Origin: Chrysopilus asiliformis
Lineage: Eukaryota; Arthropoda; Insecta; Diptera; Rhagionidae
Length of the DNA: 64,000 nucleotides
NCBI GenBank assembly: GCA_964034945.1
Contig: OZ035961.1
Coordinates: forward strand, 75,394,188-75,458,187
Direction of reading: 5' to 3'
The translations under genes were made by a program, and so were the position numbers. Positions 46,638 to 59,014 of the stretch are shown here, piece after piece; positions within the stretch are counted from its first letter, which is position 1, and each line of letters begins with the position of its first letter. The notes beneath the pieces were generated by a model, which did no database searches, was not told the DNA's origin, and saw only the letters and a list, made by a program, of their open reading frames with translations.

Positions 46638-49600
46638 CTGAGTATCAGAAATAAAAGCTAGATAAAAGTATAAATAAAATAAATATTTATTACAGATATG
46701 TCTTATGTCTACGGTAAAAGGTCACTGATATGTACTTAACCACTAGATAAAACTTATCCAGCAATGGCCCTTAGTGATTTTTTTGCATGGCTTCATTATT
46801 ATTTATGATTTAATTTTTGATTTTCACTTATATTTTTAATTTTTAAATAAATTTGATGTGATATTAATTAGGTTTTCGGTCATATTTAAAATCCAATGTT
46901 AGCGGTTACCGGAGTCAAGTTTCGTTGTGACACTGTAAAATATCGAAATACGATCAAAAGATATGCACATCTAAACACTTAAATAGTGTCCAAAAATCAA
47001 AATTTATTTGCATCTATAAGGAAAATCTTTCTCTTTGTAAGAAAATAATTTGAATACCATTGAAAATCTCGAATGTCTCACCTTGCATTCTCCCGAACCG
47101 CCTAGATTTGACTGGCTTTTGAAATCAATGAACTTCACGCGACATTGAGAGGTGTTGAGCTAACAGAAGCTGAAGGTGGAAGTTGGAAGCTGACTTGTAA
47201 CCTGACACCGCGTGTCTTTCCCTAATAAATTCCTAACCACCTTAAAACGGGCTCGAAATTATTGTCATAATGTCAATTTGACATTCTATAAGCTTTTAGA
47301 CTGAGTCTCCCATCCCATCAAGCGATAACTGAACAATCTTTTTCGCCAGCACATGAATATTTATGGATATATATACATATATAGATTGACATGCATGTAA
47401 ACCATTTACAGGTAAGCTGTACGAACAGAAGTCCATATAATCGCTATTGAAAAGTTTAAAAAACATTACCATATGACATGCAACATATTAAGAAACATAA
47501 AACATCTTAAGTACCTCGACATACGCGCCGCCACATAACATCGATCGTTGATCTTCCCCCGCTGGCTGAGGGTATGACTGGTACCTTGCTGGCAGCCAAC
47601 ATCATTTCGGTGTTCGGCAAAGTGTTCACAGCCATTAAAATTCCAAATTGCACTCATTACCTTATGATCTCAACTCGAAGTGCAATTCCAATGGAAAGTA
47701 TCGGCGAATGGGGAGTTAAATCCAGCCAGGACTGCAACTGAATGATCCCGTGGGGCCCCATCAGAACATTGAACGATCAACGGTCGCGATTGCGATCGAA
47801 TTAAGTGAATGGCATGGCATCATTTTTATGCTAGTAACTGCTACTCGCGTTGTTAATAATTTCTCATTATGTTTTATAAATTTAATTACGCGACTAAATA
47901 AACATTTACCATCACTAAACGATCATTGTCGCCATTACGATCGCATTATTTTTACAATATCATCGAAGTATGTACTGTACATCCCGATAAGTCTTCGTTG
48001 CCTCTGTTAATTTTCAACATTAAAATTTCAGATAATCACTTCCTTTTCGCATCTTATCCCCTTCATCTGATATTACTGGCATCACTTCTCTCATCTTTCC
48101 GATCGTCTTCCGATCGGTTGGCGGACTTAATGAGATACTTTCACATTCTCAAAATTTATTGTTGTTCCATCATTTCACCTGAGTCAGAGGCATTTCAGAT
48201 TGCTAATTAAATTTTCTGAGTGCACCGCATCTTGCAAGCGCCATCGGCTTTTCTGGATTGGGCTGTCGATGTCGGTCGGTCGGATTTTATTTTTATTTTC
48301 GACATGATGATGTTTATTTATGTAAGTTCACTTAATGGGACAATAAAACGTAAAATCTGAAGCCATCTGGGAGCATCTTTGGTGGCCACATCGCCAAATA
48401 GCAGATCGAATGGTTACTCTTGACACTTAAAAATAATCATGTTTAAATCATGACTAGCAATCGATAAGCAAATATCTTTCCTTGATTTTTAACTAAATGT
48501 AGTTTGGTTTCACAACAGAATTTAATTTGTAGGTAATTAATTGGGAATTTTGTTAAAATATGTATATATCGAGTTATTTATTCTTAAGTATCTGCGAATT
48601 ATATTCCAACGTATGGGTAATATTTCCAGAAGAGGCTGTCCATAATCTCGCTAATTTCCGCATGTTTGGACCACCATCCCATCGCCCTTTTGAACTTTAA
48701 TACCGCCGACCTCTACACTATATCTGATATTAGTGACGTATTTTTTGTGCGGCCAACAAAACTATGTATATGAAATTTTTCCTCAGTGTAAAACTTTCCA
48801 AATGCCTGGGTTTATTCAATTCATATGACTTTTGAACCAAATTAGAACCTTAACATATTATAAAACAATTTGAAAATTTGAATTACCTGTGCCGTCACTT
48901 GCTGTGACACAATAGAAGAACCCAAGTATATACACTATAGCAAGTTATGTTACTTTACCGTTTTATGTTTTCATATTACGTAAATTGAATGCGAAAACTG
49001 ATTAATAATTATCTAGTTTTGGTGTACTAGAAACTTACCTGTCAACTCGTACACCGTACGTGTATATCAAAAGCAATTTTTATGATATGCCACAACAAAT
49101 TTTTAATCTTAACTCTTAACGTATTTCTAATAAACTCAACGGCTCTTGGACAGATTATTAATGATCAACTGAACATATATGAAAATGTTCAAGTCAAATA
49201 TGTATAGGAAATGTATGTAAGTTAAACTAAGGTACTTTATACCATTTGCCAACCAACTGAAAAATTCCAATTCACTCATTCACTCCAAACGAGAATAACA
49301 ACATTTCCACCTTTTCTAATGTGCACCAGCGCAGCGTCAGATAAAGTTCCCTAACACTTTACCCTTCTTGTGTTGAATTCGAAATTCCTTGAAATGATAG
49401 AAATTTTCCTTATAAATATTTGGTCCATGTCTCCTCGATCGAATTTTAGCTAGAAGTAATTATTTTAATGTTTGTTGTTCGTTTTACATTTTTTATCAAA
49501 TGAATTTCATATCAAAAAGTTATGTTTGGCATGTGGGGAAGTTGTTACAATATCATAAGTGCTAAAACATGTTTCGAATTAAATCGCCCGATAATTAATT

Positions 49601-50190
49601 TGCTTATTTGTAACGAAATTTATAAGCATAAATTACTGCGATATTTTTAGTTAATTTTATGCGTATTTAACGAAACAAAATGTTTTGTAGCAATTCTTGA
49701 TATTTAAAAAAAATCCTTTTTGTAAATAATATTCATTAAAAATTGAAAGATCAATAACAAAACATGAGGCGGTCAGAGCAAAATTTGTCTGGACATAATT
49801 CCCTATAAGCATTTTTGCTTTTCCTTTGAGAATTCCGGTTGACTGAAAATTAGCGTGACTTTTTTGATTGGGGACAAAGTATACAAACTACAATTTAATT
49901 TAAACATGCTCATCATTTTAATTTTAAAAAAAAATATTCATTTATGTGGATTTTAAATTTTGGAGATAGCTTTTTCTTGCACTTAAGAGGACATGGTTTT
50001 CAAAATTCATAAATGACTACAAAATACAGTCAAAAATACGTTAAATAATGTTTATTTTAAAAAAAATATACATTCAATTTAAAAAAAAAACATAGCATTA
50101 AAAAAAATTGTTTGCGACTTTAGAGCGGTAAATATTATGGGTGCAAAATCAATCATTCCCATGAGATGACCGAGTTTGCGTCGAACAATA
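46638..50190. other. Long gene-free stretch
   Basis: No TIR element, array or gene is supported. Sub-regions 47500-47800 and 48190-48440 are richer in GC and less repetitive than elsewhere, and could be conserved regulatory DNA. At 47395-47420 TTTACAG is followed directly by GTAAGC. Nothing assigns a function. Confidence 0.4.
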
Positions 50191-50192
50191 AC

Positions 50193-50332
50193 GCCCTTAC
50201 ACGCGTCTGTAGAGCTGACACAGTCGCTGACACAGTCTCGTGTAAATGCACTGACTGCATTTTAATGCGTTGTCAGTAATTTGACATTTGAAGTCTGTGC
50301 TACTGACAGACTTTATAGTCGCGTGTAAGGGC
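50193..50332. mobile_element. Short MITE
   Basis: The ends GCCCTTACACGCG match on both strands, and inner GTCTGT(A)GAG / ACAGACT pieces are also inverted. Length is 140 bp. The TSD is not clear. Confidence 0.6.
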
Positions 50333-51139
50333 CGGGTTACTCATTTTCGTCAAATAGTGGAGATGACATGTTTTTCATCGAGGTCTTCAATTACAGGGAG
50401 AGAAATAATAGGACAGATTCCTACTAAAAATAGGAATATACGAGACAGTGAAATTTTTTGGTGATGCCTCCCAAATAAAAGGGAATTGATGCCAAAAAAT
50501 AGGAAATTTCCTCAAAATTATAGGAAAATTTCCCTATTTTTTGGGAATTGTTGCCGAAGAGTCCACTGTCTCGTTCTATTTGGAAAATTTCGAACAAAAA
50601 AATCTTTGTGGGGGGCGGCCCTAATCAAGTGATTAAAGGAGTTTCTGTGTCGGACAAAACCAGATCTTCTCCTTACAAGAACTTGACGTCTGATAAAACT
50701 CATTAAAAAACGAAAAAAATTATTTTCACACACTACAAACTTTTTGTAAAATTAAAAACCGAAATCTCACTCCTGCCATTTCTAAATATATGTAAACACT
50801 TGAATATTTATTTTTAAAGTTATTTTTTATTTTTCACGTATTTAGACTTTATTTATAAATTACTCATTATTCCTTATTTCGTTATAAGTTGTAAAACCTT
50901 CGGCCTTGATGACGGCTCGAACTTTTAACTACATGTTTCCAAGTCTAGTTATCCAACTGCTTCATTGAAACAAATCAATGTGACAACTCTAATTTTTAAT
51001 AGTTTTCGCCGCTTTTGTGTTGAAAATTCAACAAATGTTTTAAGAAGAAAGTATTTTCAGCTAATATATGCTTATAATTCAACCACTTTTGTTGAAAATT
51101 CATTAATTTTTGTTGACAATTTAACATTTATATTTTTAA
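50333..51139. other. Gene-free stretch
   Basis: Between 50395 and 50580 several GGAAATTTCC / GGGAATT motifs recur, probably from a worn repeat. No gene is seen. Confidence 0.4.
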
Positions 51140-51836
51140 ACATAACAAAAGCTATAATTGCCAATCTGGCAATTATTGAAAACCCGTATGGTGATATTCA
51201 TATCATAATTCTAGCAGTTGTACCAAAATTCCACTTTGAACTCAAACTTTCCAATAAGATTTTTTAAAAGTTATTCCAATGGGATTTTAATGTATGGGAG
51301 TTTTATGTAGAATCATATCCTAAATAACTTTTGTTCTTGCACTTTTTTGATAAGATGCACCGTTTTTGAGATATTCGCAAAAAATGTTTTCGTTCGTATA
51401 GGGGGCGACCCCTCCCCCCCCCCCCCCCTAATGGTTCATTTTTGCCCATTAACGAACTTAGCTTTGCATTTTACGAAAAACCAATCTGCGCAAAATTTCA
51501 AGTCTGTAGCTCAATCCGTACGCCCGCAATCCGCGCCACAGACGGACGGACGGACGGACGGACGGACAGACGGACAGACGGACGGATAGACGGACGGACG
51601 GACGGATAGACGGACGGACAGACGGACAGACGGACAGACGGACAGACGGACAGACGGACAGACGGACGGACGGACGGACAGACGGACGGACGGACATACG
51701 GACGGACGGACGGACAGACGGACGGACGGACATGCTAAATTCAACTTTTTTTTATCATTCTAAACACACTGGTGTAATTCATTTTTTGTGTCTTGGCGTT
51801 ACAAACGGTAACGCAAATCTAATATACCCTTTGGTT
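51140..51836 (-). mobile_element. HINE-B copy 4 with an expanded microsatellite
   Basis: Minus orientation. The tail and stem-loop are at 51140-51178, then ACCCGTATGGTG at about 51184. A 15-C run lies at 51414-51428 where other copies have about 7 G/C. The microsatellite is the longest in the family (51537-51732, 196 bp). It stops inside the head at ATACCCTTTGGTTT, where a poly-T tract begins; the terminal half of the head is absent. Confidence 0.75.
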
Positions 51837-51837
51837 T

Positions 51838-52376
51838 TTTTTTTTTTTTTTTTTTTTTACAAATTTCATCAAAATACTGATTACTGATTAAAATTATTTA
51901 CAATAACATATTAAAGCTTACTCTTCAGAAGCTCCAAACTATTGTTAAAATCAATATTTTCAAATTTCAAATTGAAATTACGGCATATGTTGGATATAGG
52001 TTCGTTATGACCATCGTTTGTACGATGCATAGCAACATGAAGAAAATTATGACATCTACGTGGACGAGAAGGAGTAGGTATAGATATATTTTCTAATATT
52101 TGAGGCGAGCTAATCAGTCCCGTTAACAATTTGAACATAAAGGTAGTCTTTGTGATACTCCTTCTTTCTTTTAAAGTTTTTAAATTTAGCAGCGCAAGTC
52201 GATCTGCATAAGGAGGTAGACTTAAGACGTTGTTCCAGGGCAGTCCCTTCAGCGCAAAACAACTAAATCTCCTTTGCACCATTTCTATCCGATCACAATA
52301 CGGGTATGAAAATTGTGTGCACATAAATAAAATATGACGAAAAAATAAAAGAAAAATGTTAAGTGACATCGTATGT
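51838..52376 (-). mobile_element. 5'-truncated non-LTR retrotransposon
   Basis: On the minus strand, the C-terminal end of a reverse-transcriptase ORF is followed by a short 3' UTR and an A-tail of about 20 nt (T run 51836-51859). The left side abuts HINE-B copy 4. The 5' truncation is near 52376, and no TSD is found, so the junction was probably remodelled. Confidence 0.65.
51911..52369 (-). pseudogene. C-terminal fragment of a non-LTR reverse transcriptase
   Basis: This 152-codon frame matches the region after the RT catalytic core in Jockey/CR1-like ORF2 proteins. It has CDRIEMVQRRFSCFAL, then YADRLALLNLKTLKERRS, F-KLLTGLI, R-RRCHNF and a C-terminal NFNLKFENIDFN segment. The catalytic YxDD motif lies upstream and is missing. 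The frame itself is open to a natural-looking stop. Clade assignment within non-LTR elements is uncertain. Confidence 0.7.
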
Positions 52377-54403
52377 ATTTACTCTTAATAGTTTTGTAAA
52401 AAAAGATTTGATTTTTAAATCTAGTATAGATTTTATTTATAATATAGAACTATGAAACTAGCCTTGTTACAACAAATCACTCTTTATTTTAAAAATTTAA
52501 CTAATCATTTTTATGCAAGGTAAAATAAATGTCACTGATAACTAAATTTAAAAAAAAACTTTTCTATTTTAATTCTATTAAATCCTCACAAAAATCAAAT
52601 GTTTTTATCTAAAGCAATTGAAAATCGTCTACCATGATGTTTAATCCAATTGATTTGGCCAGAGTAATTGATATAAAACCAGCAATTATTGATTGTCGTA
52701 TCGATCAGTTTAATCAAACAACAAATGTTGTTGATCAAATAGCGAAAAAAAAACACGAATGCCATTAAAGGGGGGGAGGAAGTTGAGGTAGAGACATAGA
52801 TATTGATATCGATATTGAATTGACATAGAAAGAATTCAATTCTAATTAACAAGGCAGGTAATTGTGATATTTACTAGTCGATCGATCAGCTAATGAGATC
52901 TTTTGATCGTTTGAAGCCAAGTCAAGTCATAGCTTATGTTGTTGTCATATATATGCCCAACATATTTTAGATTAAGACCTGGCCAAGAGGAAAGATACAG
53001 ATTCAGATACAGACGCGGACAGAGATAGACGCGATCGATCGATCGGTAGTCAAGCGATATTAAAGAGAGAAAAACGTTGGAGTCTAATTTCAATCCTTAG
53101 TCAAGATCAATGAAACTGTGGATATTAAAGTAAGTAAGAATAAGCATCAGGTATCTGTCAGGCAGCTAAGGTTTACTTAGGCACCAGATACCATCCTATA
53201 ATGACGCTATAGGAATACAGAAGTATATAGATATTTATGTATATATAAGGTTTTCATTAAGAAGGTAATGGAGCCACATTCACAGTAGACGTGCAAAAAA
53301 TGCGCGGCTTCAGCCAAAGCCACTTTCGACTTGAGTAAGGTAAATATTTATTTACATTCAAAACATTTTTAATAGTCCAACAATGATCCGATCAGCGACG
53401 CAAGGGACATTCGTTGGTGAATTGAAAAAAAAGCCGTGCACCTTGATTACAATCATTTTGTCGATCTGTCAATCATGCCGTACAGGTACCTATTATATAA
53501 AAACTTTTCGCTTAATAGAAAATTAACTCAAATTTATAGAATAAAAAACTGGACACGCATATGGACGTTCACAAAATTTAAAAAAAAAATTTACTCTCGC
53601 AGAAAAATCTGTGCGGTTACACAAAAATATCAAACATGGAATGTGGTCATCAAGTGATTTTCCTATATACAAACCAAATAATAGAAATATAGTATTTTTT
53701 TTATTTTTTCGAGACAGATAGGTCTGCGAATCGTGTTCAGCGTACGTAAATGGAATGATCGCGAATTAATTTTACTAAAGAAATTAGCCATTTCTGCAAT
53801 GTGGAAAAATTTGAAAAATTTGTGCCCCGTGGTTCAATTTTTAAAATTAGGATATTCTTTTTATCTAGATAATCACAATCAAATATTGAGGCAAACTTTC
53901 TTCTCTCTGATCGGTATTTCAAAATTTTCTTTGCACACTTTCTAAAAAAAAAGAAGGGGGTGCCAAATACAGGAGATCTTCTAGTTAAAAATCAAGTTAA
54001 ACATTTAACCGAAATCTAGTTAAATTCTTTAACCGAAATCTAGTTAAAACCACTAAAAAATCTTGTTGAAACAGCCAGATTTTAGTTTTCAATTGTTCCT
54101 CAGTTTCATTGAATAATCTAGTTGAATTAACTAGAATTAGGTGATTTAACTAGATTTTCTAGGTAATTTAAATAGATATTCTAGTAGTATTGGACTAGAG
54201 AAAATTAATGTGATTAAAAAAAAAACTTTAGTGAAGTTGAAATTTGACACAGACATTTTATACAACTTTCCCATTGGAGCTAACTTTTTTTTACATCCAA
54301 TAGGGTTATACGGGACAATAATTGCTTTCAAACAAAAAAAAACGCATTAAAACCAGTTAAAGTTTATTTGTAACTTTAAAAATATTTTGTAAGTTTTACT
54401 GCA
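52377..54403. other. Gene-free stretch
   Basis: No gene is seen. GATCGATC/ATCGAT motifs cluster at 52880-53045. A 43-nt hairpin (GGTATCTG against CAGATACC, inner CTAAG/CTTAG) lies at 53150-53192. From 53980 to 54180, repeated AATCTAGTTAAA units in both orientations suggest a worn MITE. Confidence 0.4.
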
Positions 54404-54411
54404 CACTACAC

Positions 54412-54822
54412 TAGGGATGTCAAAAAAGAACCGGTTAAACCGTTTACCCGGTGTTTTTGCTACGGTTAACCGGTTTTTTCGGTGTTTTTTTTTGCCCGGT
54501 TATACCTGGTGTTTTTTTTTAAAGCCAAAAACCGTTCAAAAAAACCGATCATTTTTTTGTACGGAAAAAAAAATTTAAACCAATTTTCGTGCAACTGATT
54601 TGTTAGAAACACTTCTTTTTAGGTACTCTAGACCAAATACAATATCATATTGTGCCATTTATGGCCTTTGAATGGATTATATGGCACTTCACGTCTTTTG
54701 TGTGTATTTGTTGCGTCTAATAACCGGTTTTTTGGACCCAGTTAAACCGGCCCGGTTTAAACCGAAGTTTTAAAAACCGGTTATACCGAAAACCGGTTTT
54801 CTTCAAAAATTTGACATCCCTA
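54412..54822. mobile_element. hAT-type MITE rich in ACCGGTT
   Basis: The ends TAGGGATGTCAAA match on both strands, and a perfect 8-bp duplication CACTACAC flanks it (54404-54411, 54823-54830). Many AACCGGTT motifs lie near both ends. The 411 bp has no coding remnant. The TAGGGATG tip is shared with the hAT MITE at 10080-11707. Confidence 0.9.
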
Positions 54823-55350
54823 CACTACACAGCCCAAATGTTAACTGCATTATATCCAATTTTTTTGAAATATGGGTTTTTGTAGTTTCTAATATTTGTA
54901 TTTACTAGACACCTTTTAAACGCTCGCATGCACATTTAATTTTTTGGCGCTTAAGACAAGTTGTTGTATTTTAAATATGGTCGAATATCGCTGCAATTAT
55001 ACACGATACCAAAATCAAACTCTCCACAAATTTCAGTTTAGAATGCGAAAAATACATCAAACAAATTTATACAATCAGAAACAACCCCTTTACGGTAAAA
55101 AATTGTGTTCATTTTTTCAACTTCATCAAATTTTTCAGGTTTCAAATTAATTTTTTAACAATTTAGTTTAAAAAAAATTCTCTGCCGTGGTTGAAAAGAC
55201 GAATTTTCGATTTTTTTTAAACTTCTATGTTGAGTTTCTCAACTTTTTACAATTTAAAACTTGGTACGAAAGTTTAGTTGAAAAATCCTAATAACCTAAA
55301 TTTTATCATTTAGAACTCGTCTCGATTAGGAAAATTTTCAAATTTTTTTC

Positions 55351-55926
55351 ATAGCCTGTAATTAAAATTTTCTTTGGTCGAAATGTTCAGAAAATAATCA
55401 GGGTATTCACAGTCCTCTTTTAATTTTCGGTATTCGGTGTTTTCGGTAATATTAAAAGACTGAAAATATTCTGCTGTGAACATCCCACAGCACAGATTTG
55501 AGAACAGCGCTTTTATTGGATACGTGACCAAATCATGAACTGCGAATTTGATTGTAAAATATATCACATACCTTTAAATCCATGTTTGATGTATTCTTTT
55601 GAATTTCTATTGTGGCAACGGCTATCAAAATTGAAAAAAATTGCAGTCCGATAAGATAACCAGCGAGAAAATTTGACAACTAAAAACATTACTAGCGCCA
55701 CCCGCGGTTGATTCTTGATACCGAATAACCGGGCCGGAAAACACGACTCAAGGCATGTATACAATTACCGAATCCGGTAATTCATTTTTACATGAACCAA
55801 GTTACCGTCTCGGTAAAAATCTGTTAAATTTGACTGAATTACCGAGCGGTAAAATTACCCGCAATTTAAAAGAGGACTGTGAATACCCTGAATGTCAATA
55901 ACGGTAATTTTAATACAGGCCATGAA
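55351..55926. mobile_element. Nested inverted-repeat elements
   Basis: The outer ends AGCCTGTAATTAAAATT (55353) and (reverse complement) GGCCTGTATTAAAATT (about 55920) enclose an inner pair, CAGGGTATTCACAGTCCTCT (55399-55418 and complement at 55871-55890). The inner element may be flanked by AAT on both sides. Superfamilies are not determined. Confidence 0.6.
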
Positions 55927-56166
55927 TAAACTCACAATTTATATCTAAACGAGATCTAAAATTAGGTTTAAATTTTAAACTCAGAAGTTGAATGAGATTA
56001 ACAAAACAAATGATTCAATTTTTAAATTCAAAAAGTTGAAAAATTAAAGCAAAATTATGAAAAAAATGAAATTATCTCCCTAAAGTAAGCACTTACCGGC
56101 AAGAAAGCGTTATGTGTAATTATTGCTTTCATATTTTACTTGTAATGCATTAAAAAAGCACATACA

Positions 56167-56365
56167 GTCAAGACCGCTTAAGAGAAACTCGCTTAGCAGC
56201 ATAGACCGCTTAAGAACACACAATCCTAAAACCCGCTGCCTTTTTCGCTAAATTTGTACCGAGAATTGTCCGCTTAGCAGCAACTCTGTTATGAACATAA
56301 ACCGCTTACGAGCACAAAAAAATTTTGCCACAGATCCAAAAATACACTCAAGTTGACCCGCTTAG
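56167..56365 (+). mobile_element. Single end of a pogo-like element
   Basis: After a TA the sequence reads CAGTCAAGACCGCTTAAGAG and has repeated ACCGCTTA(A/G) motifs at 56167-56365. This resembles the sub-terminal repeats of pogo/Tigger ends such as 16492. No matching opposite end is found, so it is a truncated copy at best. Confidence 0.35.
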
Positions 56366-56924
56366 CAACACATTTAATTTCATAAAGCGCACAAAGAAAG
56401 TTAAAACTAGAAAATATCGGTTTAATATTTTCTGGAAATTAAGGTGTTTTTTTAATGTTCTTTATTATTCATAAAATATCACAATGCCAGCCAAAAGTAT
56501 TCATTAAATTCATTCCTAAATGTTATTTTTCACGTCATCGAAAATTTTGTTATGTTTTTACATTTCTTACATTACTCGTAAAATCACTTGAAAAATTGAA
56601 ATTATAACATAATTCTGTCACTGATTTTGAAAACATGGTTTTGAGAAAATCACGGATAAAATTATATATCGGAAATGCTCCAAATCCGACGGCACACAGC
56701 GGCATAACTTCCACAAAACAGCCGATCAACTTAATCTTTTGAGAGATAAAAAATTATAACGTAATCCTGTCACTGATGGATTACATTACAATTTTTTAAG
56801 AACATGCAAAAAAAATTTCGATTTCTCCAAAGATTGGGTAAACAAAACCCATTAATTTTTTTAAGAGCCATTTTTGAGAAAATTGCAAGAGAGAAGAGAA
56901 ATACCGGCACAATTTTCCCACATG
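56366..56924. other. Gene-free stretch
   Basis: AT-rich with no supported feature. Confidence 0.4.
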
Positions 56925-57513
56925 TTTTTATACCCGTATGGTGAAACCAAAGGGTATATTAACTTTGCCTTACCGTTTGTAACGCCAAGATCCCGCCATC
57001 GCACAAAAAAATGAATTACACCAGTGTGTTTAGAATGATAAAAAAAAGTTGAATTTAGCATGTCCGTCCGTCTGTCTGTCTGTCCGTCCGTCTGTCTGTC
57101 TGTCCGTCCGTCTGTCCGTCCGTCTGTCTGTGGCGCGGATTGCGGGCGCACGGATTGAGCTAGAGACTTGAAATCTTGCACAGATCCGTTTTTCGTAAAA
57201 TGTGAGGCTAAGTTCGTTAATGGGCAAAAATGGACCATTAGGGGGGGTACCCCCCATACGAACGAAATCGTTTTTTGTGAATATCTCGAAAACGGTGCAT
57301 CTTATCAAAAAAGTCCAAGAGCAAAAGTTATTTAGGATATGATTCTACATAAAACTCCCATACATCAAAATCCGATTGGAATAAATTTAAAAAAATCTTA
57401 TTGGAAAGTTTGACTTCAAAGTGGAATTTTGATACAACTGTTCGCTGTTCACTTAAATCACCATACGGGTTTTCAATAATTGCCAGATTGGCAATTATAG
57501 CTTTTGTTATGTT
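56925..57513 (+). mobile_element. HINE-B copy 5, most complete
   Basis: An uninterrupted copy of about 590 bp. It has the head TTTTTATACCCGTATGGTG with a palindromic GGGTATATT, the body, a 72-bp microsatellite (57061-57132), CACCATACGGGT (about 57460), the stem-loop AATTGCCAGATTGGCAATT (57478-57496) and the tail ATAGCTTTTGTTATG. It is the reference copy for the family in this window. Confidence 0.85.
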
Positions 57514-57570
57514 TTTTCCTTAGAGCTTACTTTTAGTTTTAATACTATGTACTATATATATAGACTTAAG

Positions 57571-58083
57571 TTTTTATACCCGTATGGTGAAACCAAAGGG
57601 TATATTAACTTGGCGTTACCGTTTGTAACGCCAAGATCCCGTCATCACACAAAAAAATGAATTACACCAGTGTGTTTAGAATGATAAAAATAATTAATTT
57701 TTGCATGTCCGTCCGTCCGTCCGTCTGTGGCGCGGATAGCGGGCGCACGGATTGAGCTTCAGACTTGAAATTTTGCGCAGATCCGTTTTTCGGAAAATGC
57801 AAGGCTAAATTCGTTAATGGGCAAAAACGAACCATTAGGGGGGGTGCCCCCCATACGAACGAAGACGATTTTTACGAATATCTCGAAAACGGTGCATCTT
57901 ATCAAAAAAGTGCAACAACAAAAGTTATTTAGGATATGATTCTACATAAAACTCCCATACATCAAAATCCGATTGGATTAAATTTAAAAAAATCTTATTG
58001 AAAAGTTTGACTTCAAAGTGGAAGTTTGATACCACTGTTTGCCGTTCAGTTGTCAGATTGGCAATTATAGCTCTTGTTAGGTT
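57571..58083 (+). mobile_element. HINE-B copy 6, in tandem with copy 5
   Basis: The same orientation, 57 bp after copy 5. The microsatellite is only about 22 bp (57707-57728). The 3' CACCATACGGGT repeat and half of the stem-loop are deleted (near 58048), but the GATTGGCAATTATAGC tail remains. Confidence 0.8.
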
Positions 58084-58150
58084 TTTATACTCTATATGAT
58101 ATATCATATAGAAGTATATTAAATTTAGCGTAATCGATGTGGTAACTTTA
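58084..58150 (+). mobile_element. Head of a further HINE-like element
   Basis: TTTTATACTCTATATGATATATCATATAGAAGTATATT is a palindromic head like that of the old HINE at 2475-2516, followed by AAATTTAGCGTAATCGATG. The rest does not continue as a recognisable HINE. Confidence 0.45.
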
Positions 58151-59008
58151 CAAGTAGGTAATCCCCACTGCCTTTTCGGTTGGATTTTCAGCATTTTTGT
58201 CGATTTTGTACATTTTCAACTTTTTTGATTTAGAATTTCAACTTAATGTTCATTGTTTAAGTCTTTAAAAATAAGAATGAAAAGCTAAACTTTATCGTTG
58301 AGATTTTGATAATTTTAAGTTGAAAAAATCAACCAAAACGACAAAAATTTAAGCTATTTTGTTGAAAAAGGCTTTGCGATTTTGTTCCATGCAAATGCTC
58401 AATTTTTATAATGAAAAGTTCATCTAAATTTCGTTAAAATAAATATGTAAACCTAAAAATTCAGGAAATTAACCTAGATTTTTCACGGTGTTTTTGTGTT
58501 TCTGCTTTATAGCATCTGGGATTTTAAAGCTATATTTTTTAGTTATAATATTTTGAACAAAATACGTAAAGATTTCTCAATTATTTTATACGTTCAATAT
58601 TACTCTCCTATTATCGCTCGAAACTAACTTTCAAAGTATTAATTTTTTTGTCTTATTTTTTTTTCTTATAAACCTATTACTACAATAATATACTGTCTAT
58701 ATAGTCATAATTTTCAACCCATTACTTTCATCTGACATTATAAATTTTGATTTTTATCTTACACGTGCTTAAAACATTCAATTCTATGGCCATCAAATTT
58801 CTACATAATATCTACCTTCTCATGTGAGTATGTGGTAAAAACTGGCCGCAAGTGGTTCTCTTCATTGGCATGCAATGAGTATCCATCATCTGTCAGCAAC
58901 GTATCACAATGGAACTAAATCACTGTAACCAATCAATAATTAATTAGTACGAAGCTATAATTTTCATGTAAAAACTAGTCAAGTCTGGAGGAAACAAAGA
59001 TAAAAAAA
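58151..59008. other. Gene-free stretch, possibly the first intron of the minus-strand gene
   Basis: No repeat or coding frame is supported. It lies directly downstream of the candidate minus-strand exon 1. Confidence 0.35.
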
Positions 59009-59014
59009 ACTTAC

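Noticed and set aside
49030..49075. Minus-strand GACAG/GTAAGT considered as an exon
   Set aside because: No acceptor with a pyrimidine tract precedes it at a plausible distance, and the sequence does not look coding.
53280..53345. ATGCGCGGCTTCAGCC... before GTAAAT considered as a first coding exon
   Set aside because: The ATG frame meets a stop before the donor, and the alternative frame has a stop right after the possible acceptor.
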